DNA from: CAXXOK01 sp963664595
GTDB lineage: Bacteria; Bacillota; Clostridia; Christensenellales; Aristaeellaceae
Assembly: GCA_963664595.2 (NCBI GenBank)
Contig: CAXXOK010000011.1
Span: 629,299-693,298, forward strand
Direction of reading: 5' to 3'
DNA length: 64,000 nucleotides
Both the position numbers and the translations under genes were made by a program. The notes beneath the pieces are model-generated. The model saw nothing but the letters and a program-made list of their open reading frames with translations. It did no database searches and was not told where the DNA came from. Below, piece by piece: positions 61,413 to 64,000 of this stretch. Numbering within the stretch: position 1 is the stretch's first letter; each line of letters starts with the position of its first letter.

Positions 61413-62735
61413 TGTATAGACTAGTAACATGGTTTACAGAAAGTCCGAGGACATGATTTACAGTTTTCGAATAAAATAGAGGCATGAAAACGCAAGGGAG
61501 CGGTGGCCATGCCTTGGGAAGAGAGAACTGTGGAAATGAATCGGGCTGAGTTTGTCAAAAGAGCGCTGGCCGGGGAGAAGAACAAGAGCGCTCTGTGCCG
61601 TGAATACGGAATAAGCAGGCCAACAGGAGACAAGTGGATCAAACGGCATAAAGCCGGAGAAGGGATGAGGGACCGAAGCAAGGCGCCGTTCCACACCCCG
61701 AATAAGCTCAGCGCAGAGACTGAAACCATAATTGTAGAAGCGAGACAGAAAGAACCTGCGATCGGCGCCAAAAAGATCCATCGGATGCTAAGCAACCAGG
61801 GCTATACGAAGCTGCCCTGTGTCAGCACCGTCAATGCCGTGCTGAAACGCAATCACCTCATCACACGGGAAGCAAGCCAGGCTGCTGCACGATGTAAACG
61901 GTTTGAAAAAGAAGCCCCGAACATCCTGTGGCAGACCGACTTCAAGGGCAACTTCGCGATGCAAAACGGAGAACGTTGCCACCCCTTGTCGATCATCGAC
62001 GATCACAGCCGGTTCTGCCTGTGTGCCGATGCGAAAGCAAATGAACAGCACAAAGGCGTAGAAGAGAGTTTTCGTAAGGTTTTCAAGGAATACGGATTAC
62101 CGCAGATGCTGCTTTGCGATAACGGAAACCCCTGGGGTACAAATTACAGCGGCGGATATACCCCGTTTGAGGTCTGGTTAATGGAGCTTGGTATCCTGAC
62201 TATTCATATTCGTCCGCATCATCCGCAGACACAGGGGAAAGCGGAGAAATTCAACCGGTCCTACAAGGATGAAAGGCTACAGTATCACGTGCCTTACGAC
62301 CTAATTGATGCCGACCGCCAGCGGACGGAATACCGGGAGTTTTACAATCAGAAGCGGCCGCATCATGCGCTGGGGCTGGATGCTCCGGCAGAGCACTATC
62401 AGGCAAGCACACGCGTTTTCCCTGAGAGAATAACGGACTGGGAATATGGAACGGAATGTGAATTGCGTGAAGTTAAGAAGAAAGGGTATATCCACTATGG
62501 AGGAGAGCGTTACTTTCTCAGCTGTTCGTTCGGGGGCAAGTGTATTGCGGTAAAGCCCTCATCGATAGATGGTTTTGTAAATCTGCTCTATCGACAATTC
62601 CGGATCGGACGGATAGATTTGAGGGAAAAGAAAATGGTATCCCGCACATGCTATTTGGCAGAGGGCGATCCCCGCTTGACTGAAAAGTTGTAAACTATGT
62701 CCTCGGACAATGTGTAAACTATGTTGGGCTTGACA
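61413..62735 (+). mobile_element. IS481-family insertion sequence inserted in an R repeat
   Basis: 1,323 bp bounded by TGT...ACA. The ends are related as inverted repeats: left AACATGGTTTACA and GTCCGAGGACATG; right (reverse complement) AACATAGTTTACA and GTCCGAGGACATA. The flanks are GGGGTTCCA on the left and GGAACCCC on the right; no clear direct target duplication is visible, as the target is itself a hairpin arm. One transposase gene. Confidence 0.85.
61509..62693 (+). CDS. IS481-family transposase
   Basis: A 394-residue DDE transposase. Start at ATG 61509 (MPWEERTVEMNRAEF); an in-frame GTG 6 bp upstream is too near the GGGAG site. N-terminal HTH: KSALCREYGISRPTGDKWIKRH. Catalytic motifs: LWQTDFKGNF (first Asp), LLCDNGNPWG (second Asp) and QTQGKAEKFNRSYKDE (Glu). 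ILTIHIRPHHPQTQGK and the C-terminal QKRPHHALGL are typical. Full length and no frame damage, so the element may be active. Confidence 0.93.
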   Translation: MPWEERTVEMNRAEFVKRALAGEKNKSALCREYGISRPTGDKWIKRHKAGEGMRDRSKAPFHTPNKLSAETETIIVEARQKEPAIGAKKIHRMLSNQGYTKLPCVSTVNAVLKRNHLITREASQAAARCKRFEKEAPNILWQTDFKGNFAMQNGERCHPLSIIDDHSRFCLCADAKANEQHKGVEESFRKVFKEYGLPQMLLCDNGNPWGTNYSGGYTPFEVWLMELGILTIHIRPHHPQTQGKAEKFNRSYKDERLQYHVPYDLIDADRQRTEYREFYNQKRPHHALGLDAPAEHYQASTRVFPERITDWEYGTECELREVKKKGYIHYGGERYFLSCSFGGKCIAVKPSSIDGFVNLLYRQFRIGRIDLREKKMVSRTCYLAEGDPRLTEKL

Positions 62736-62814
62736 TGGAACCCCAATCCCCGGCAGGGGTTTCACCCCTGCACCCTGACCAGGGCCATCGGCCCTGGACC
62801 CTTCTTTTTTAACA
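62736..62814 (-). repeat. R repeat copy 10, second part
   Basis: Continuation of copy 10 past the IS. Here the first hairpin is of the CCAGGGC-CGATG-GCCCTGG type (as in copies 1 and 7), and the second is GCAGGGG/CCCCTGC. Confidence 0.85.
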
Positions 62815-62818
62815 GCCT

Positions 62819-62851
62819 GAGCCGCCGGGCACAATACCCGGCGGTTTTTTT
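62819..62851 (+). terminator. Hairpin H2 (GAGCCGCC type) with T run
   Basis: GCCGCCGGG, loop CACAATA, CCCGGCGG, then TTTTTTT. This is the clearest intrinsic terminator at the mscS locus and the near copy of H1 (61276-61304) on the other side of R copy 10. Confidence 0.75.
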
Positions 62852-62861
62852 CATTATGTAT

Positions 62862-63012
62862 AAGATGGGTGCAGGGGTAAAACCCTGCCGGGATATGGTG
62901 CGGAGCCTGAAAGGCTTTCAATCAAACAAGGGCAAAGCGAGTAACCCGTGCCCAAGGCGCGATGCCTTGAGGATAATCCCCTGCACACTGCATGGTTTTT
63001 CGCAGTCTCCGC
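62862..63012 (+). repeat. Degenerate R repeat with R3 fragment
   Basis: GGGTGCAGGGGTAAAACCCTGCCGGG and CCGTGCCCAAGGCGCGATGCCTT (shown in parts) resemble the middle of R at lower identity; AATCCCCTGCACACTGCATGG (about 62976-62995) resembles the start of R3 copy 2. No gene. Just before the end of the phosphodiester glycosidase-like gene. Confidence 0.5.
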
Positions 63013-63022
63013 GACGGCTTTC

Positions 63023-64000
63023 CTACTCTCCCACAGTCTCCGAGGTGCCAAACCCCAGCATGCAGGCCACCCGGCGGGTGTTGGTGCCATCGGCGCTTGC
63101 GCTTGCCACGCGGCTGATCTGTTCGCCCATAAACACCAGCGCGGTGGTGCCGCCGCCATCCAGGTTCAGGGCCTCGGTCACGCCCATGGCGTGCAGGCGG
63201 GTTGCCAGCCAGTTGAACCGCGCGCCCTTCGCCCCATCGTAACGGCCGTCCACTGTTATCACCACATAGTGGCCGGGCTCGATCATGCCCAGTGCGCAGC
63301 GCGGCTCATGATAGGGCATATAAGTGCCGCTGAGCACGCGCGGGTTGATCTCGCCGCCCCGGATCAGCCACGGGCCGAACGACAGCACCTGCACCGCGCC
63401 CATCTCCAGAAACTCATTGGCGTTGTATTCGTCAAAATCATAGGCGTACATGCTCCCGTCCCCAAACACCGCCAACGTGTCCCCCAGCGGGTAGGATCGG
63501 GAGGTTACGCGGATCTTGTTGCGGTAGATCACCCCGTTGCGGATGACGATCCCGTACTCCCGCTTGGTAAAAAAATCATCCGTAAACGCCAGCACGGCCT
63601 TATTTTCGCGCGCAATGGTCACCGGCGTGTAATAGATCCTGCGCTGCTCCTCGTTAAAGCTTTGTAGGCTCTCGCCGCCGCGCGTTTTAATCTCGGATTC
63701 GTACCAGATGTTTTCCGCCTGCTGGTCGTTATACCGGCGGATGTTGATGTACAGCGTATCCGACAGGTAATACCACAGGCCGTCGGCCTCGTCGGCAAAC
63801 ACAAAACTCGCCGCCCTCTTCCAGCAGAAAGCCTTCCTCATCGTGGGCCGGAAGCTGCGGCGTGCCCTGCGGCGACAGGAACGGCATGGGCGTAGGCGAG
63901 GGCGTGGGCGTGGGAACGATCGCCAGATCGTCCCGTGTAAAAATCATCTCCTGTATCTCCGGGGTGATCGTTTCCACGGGCTGCATGCCAAGGCTGGCCA
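63023..64000 (-). CDS. Phosphodiester glycosidase-like (NAGPA-domain) protein, frameshifted, start outside window
   Basis: The frame extends off the right edge. Visible order (minus strand): a Thr/Pro-rich linker (PTPTPSPTPMP), a beta-rich region (YYLSDTLYINIRRYND, KTRGGESLQSFNEEQ), then the NAGPA domain with YAYDFDEYNANEFLEMGA, GPWLIRGG, RCALGMIEPGHYVVITVDGR, and the active-site-type motif EALNLDGGGTTALVFMG. A one-base difference at A4 63804-63807 (T4 on the minus strand; T3 would restore GEFVFADEAD) splits the gene. The extracellular domain family acts on phosphodiester-linked sugars in the wall or in exopolysaccharide metabolism. Confidence 0.83.

Noticed and set aside
22071..62851. R plus hairpins as CRISPR array or integron attC array
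   Set aside because: R copies are far apart, each 180 bp with divergent flanks, no cas or integron integrase, and no attC core sites.
22071..62851. R as a group II intron
   Set aside because: Too short, with no recognisable catalytic domain V and no reverse transcriptase nearby; a distant relation through terminator targeting cannot be excluded.
1..64000. tRNA, rRNA and riboswitch genes
   Set aside because: None recognised by eye on either strand; a covariance-model scan would be needed to be sure.

Overview
The window looks like a GC-rich, Gram-positive anaerobe of class Clostridia (Bacillota). The support is AGGAGG-type ribosome sites throughout, PxTGD sortase-like surface proteins, lipoproteins, an XkdX/Dit-type siphophage module, a DctPQM TRAP transporter, and gyrB directly followed by gyrA. 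A Christensenellales-like lineage would fit, but no rRNA or tRNA gene is present to settle it.

Layout. 1-2129: 3' part of a PAS/GAF/GGDEF diguanylate cyclase. 2247-16511 (minus strand): a compact, almost complete siphophage morphogenesis cassette running from terminase through portal, scaffold, capsid, connectors, tail tube, frameshifted chaperones, tape measure, baseplate and endolysin to holin. It has no integrase, repressor or replication gene, and faces a divergent orphan winged-helix regulator (16779-17408). 18152-28155: ordinary metabolic and regulatory genes (flavodoxin-fold reductase, lipoproteins, GNATs, HAD phosphatase, DegV, isochorismatase-like hydrolase, TrmO-like protein, AraC regulator, EamA transporter, NUDIX). 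28348-34581: a giant MucBP/SH3-like repeat surface protein. 35150-37605: XRE regulators and a small phage-type regulatory module (XRE repressor, small ORF, DUF1492/ArpU-like activator) with overlapping divergent promoters. 38254-44369: YebC, GyrB, GyrA. 44930-50085: three tandem paralogous surface proteins, the middle one broken. 50388-54830: GntR regulator and a TRAP transporter. 55402-64000: UbiA prenyltransferase, polysaccharide deacetylase, REC/HD-GYP protein, MscS channel, an IS481-like element and a phosphodiester glycosidase-like protein. The GGDEF and HD-GYP proteins would respectively make and degrade c-di-GMP.

The most unusual feature is a ~180-bp repeat, here called R, present in ten recognisable copies plus degenerate ones, always downstream of gene 3' ends. 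R is non-coding, has weak inverted ends (TGTCAAA), and folds into four short hairpins whose arms covary between copies. At six loci R lies between two or three copies of a terminator-like hairpin whose sequence is specific to that locus. A paralogous 'empty' site (48805-48900) carries the same terminator once, where the occupied site (46845-47160) carries it twice with R between. This suggests a structured element that targets terminator hairpins and duplicates them. Two other dispersed repeat families (R2, R3) and an IS481 element inserted inside an R copy add to the picture.

Caution on sequence quality. gyrA, the giant surface protein, the Dit gene and the last gene are each broken by single-base length differences, nearly all at homopolymers and nearly all one base too many. 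Since gyrA is essential, these are most simply assembly or sequencing errors, and I treat those genes as probably intact.
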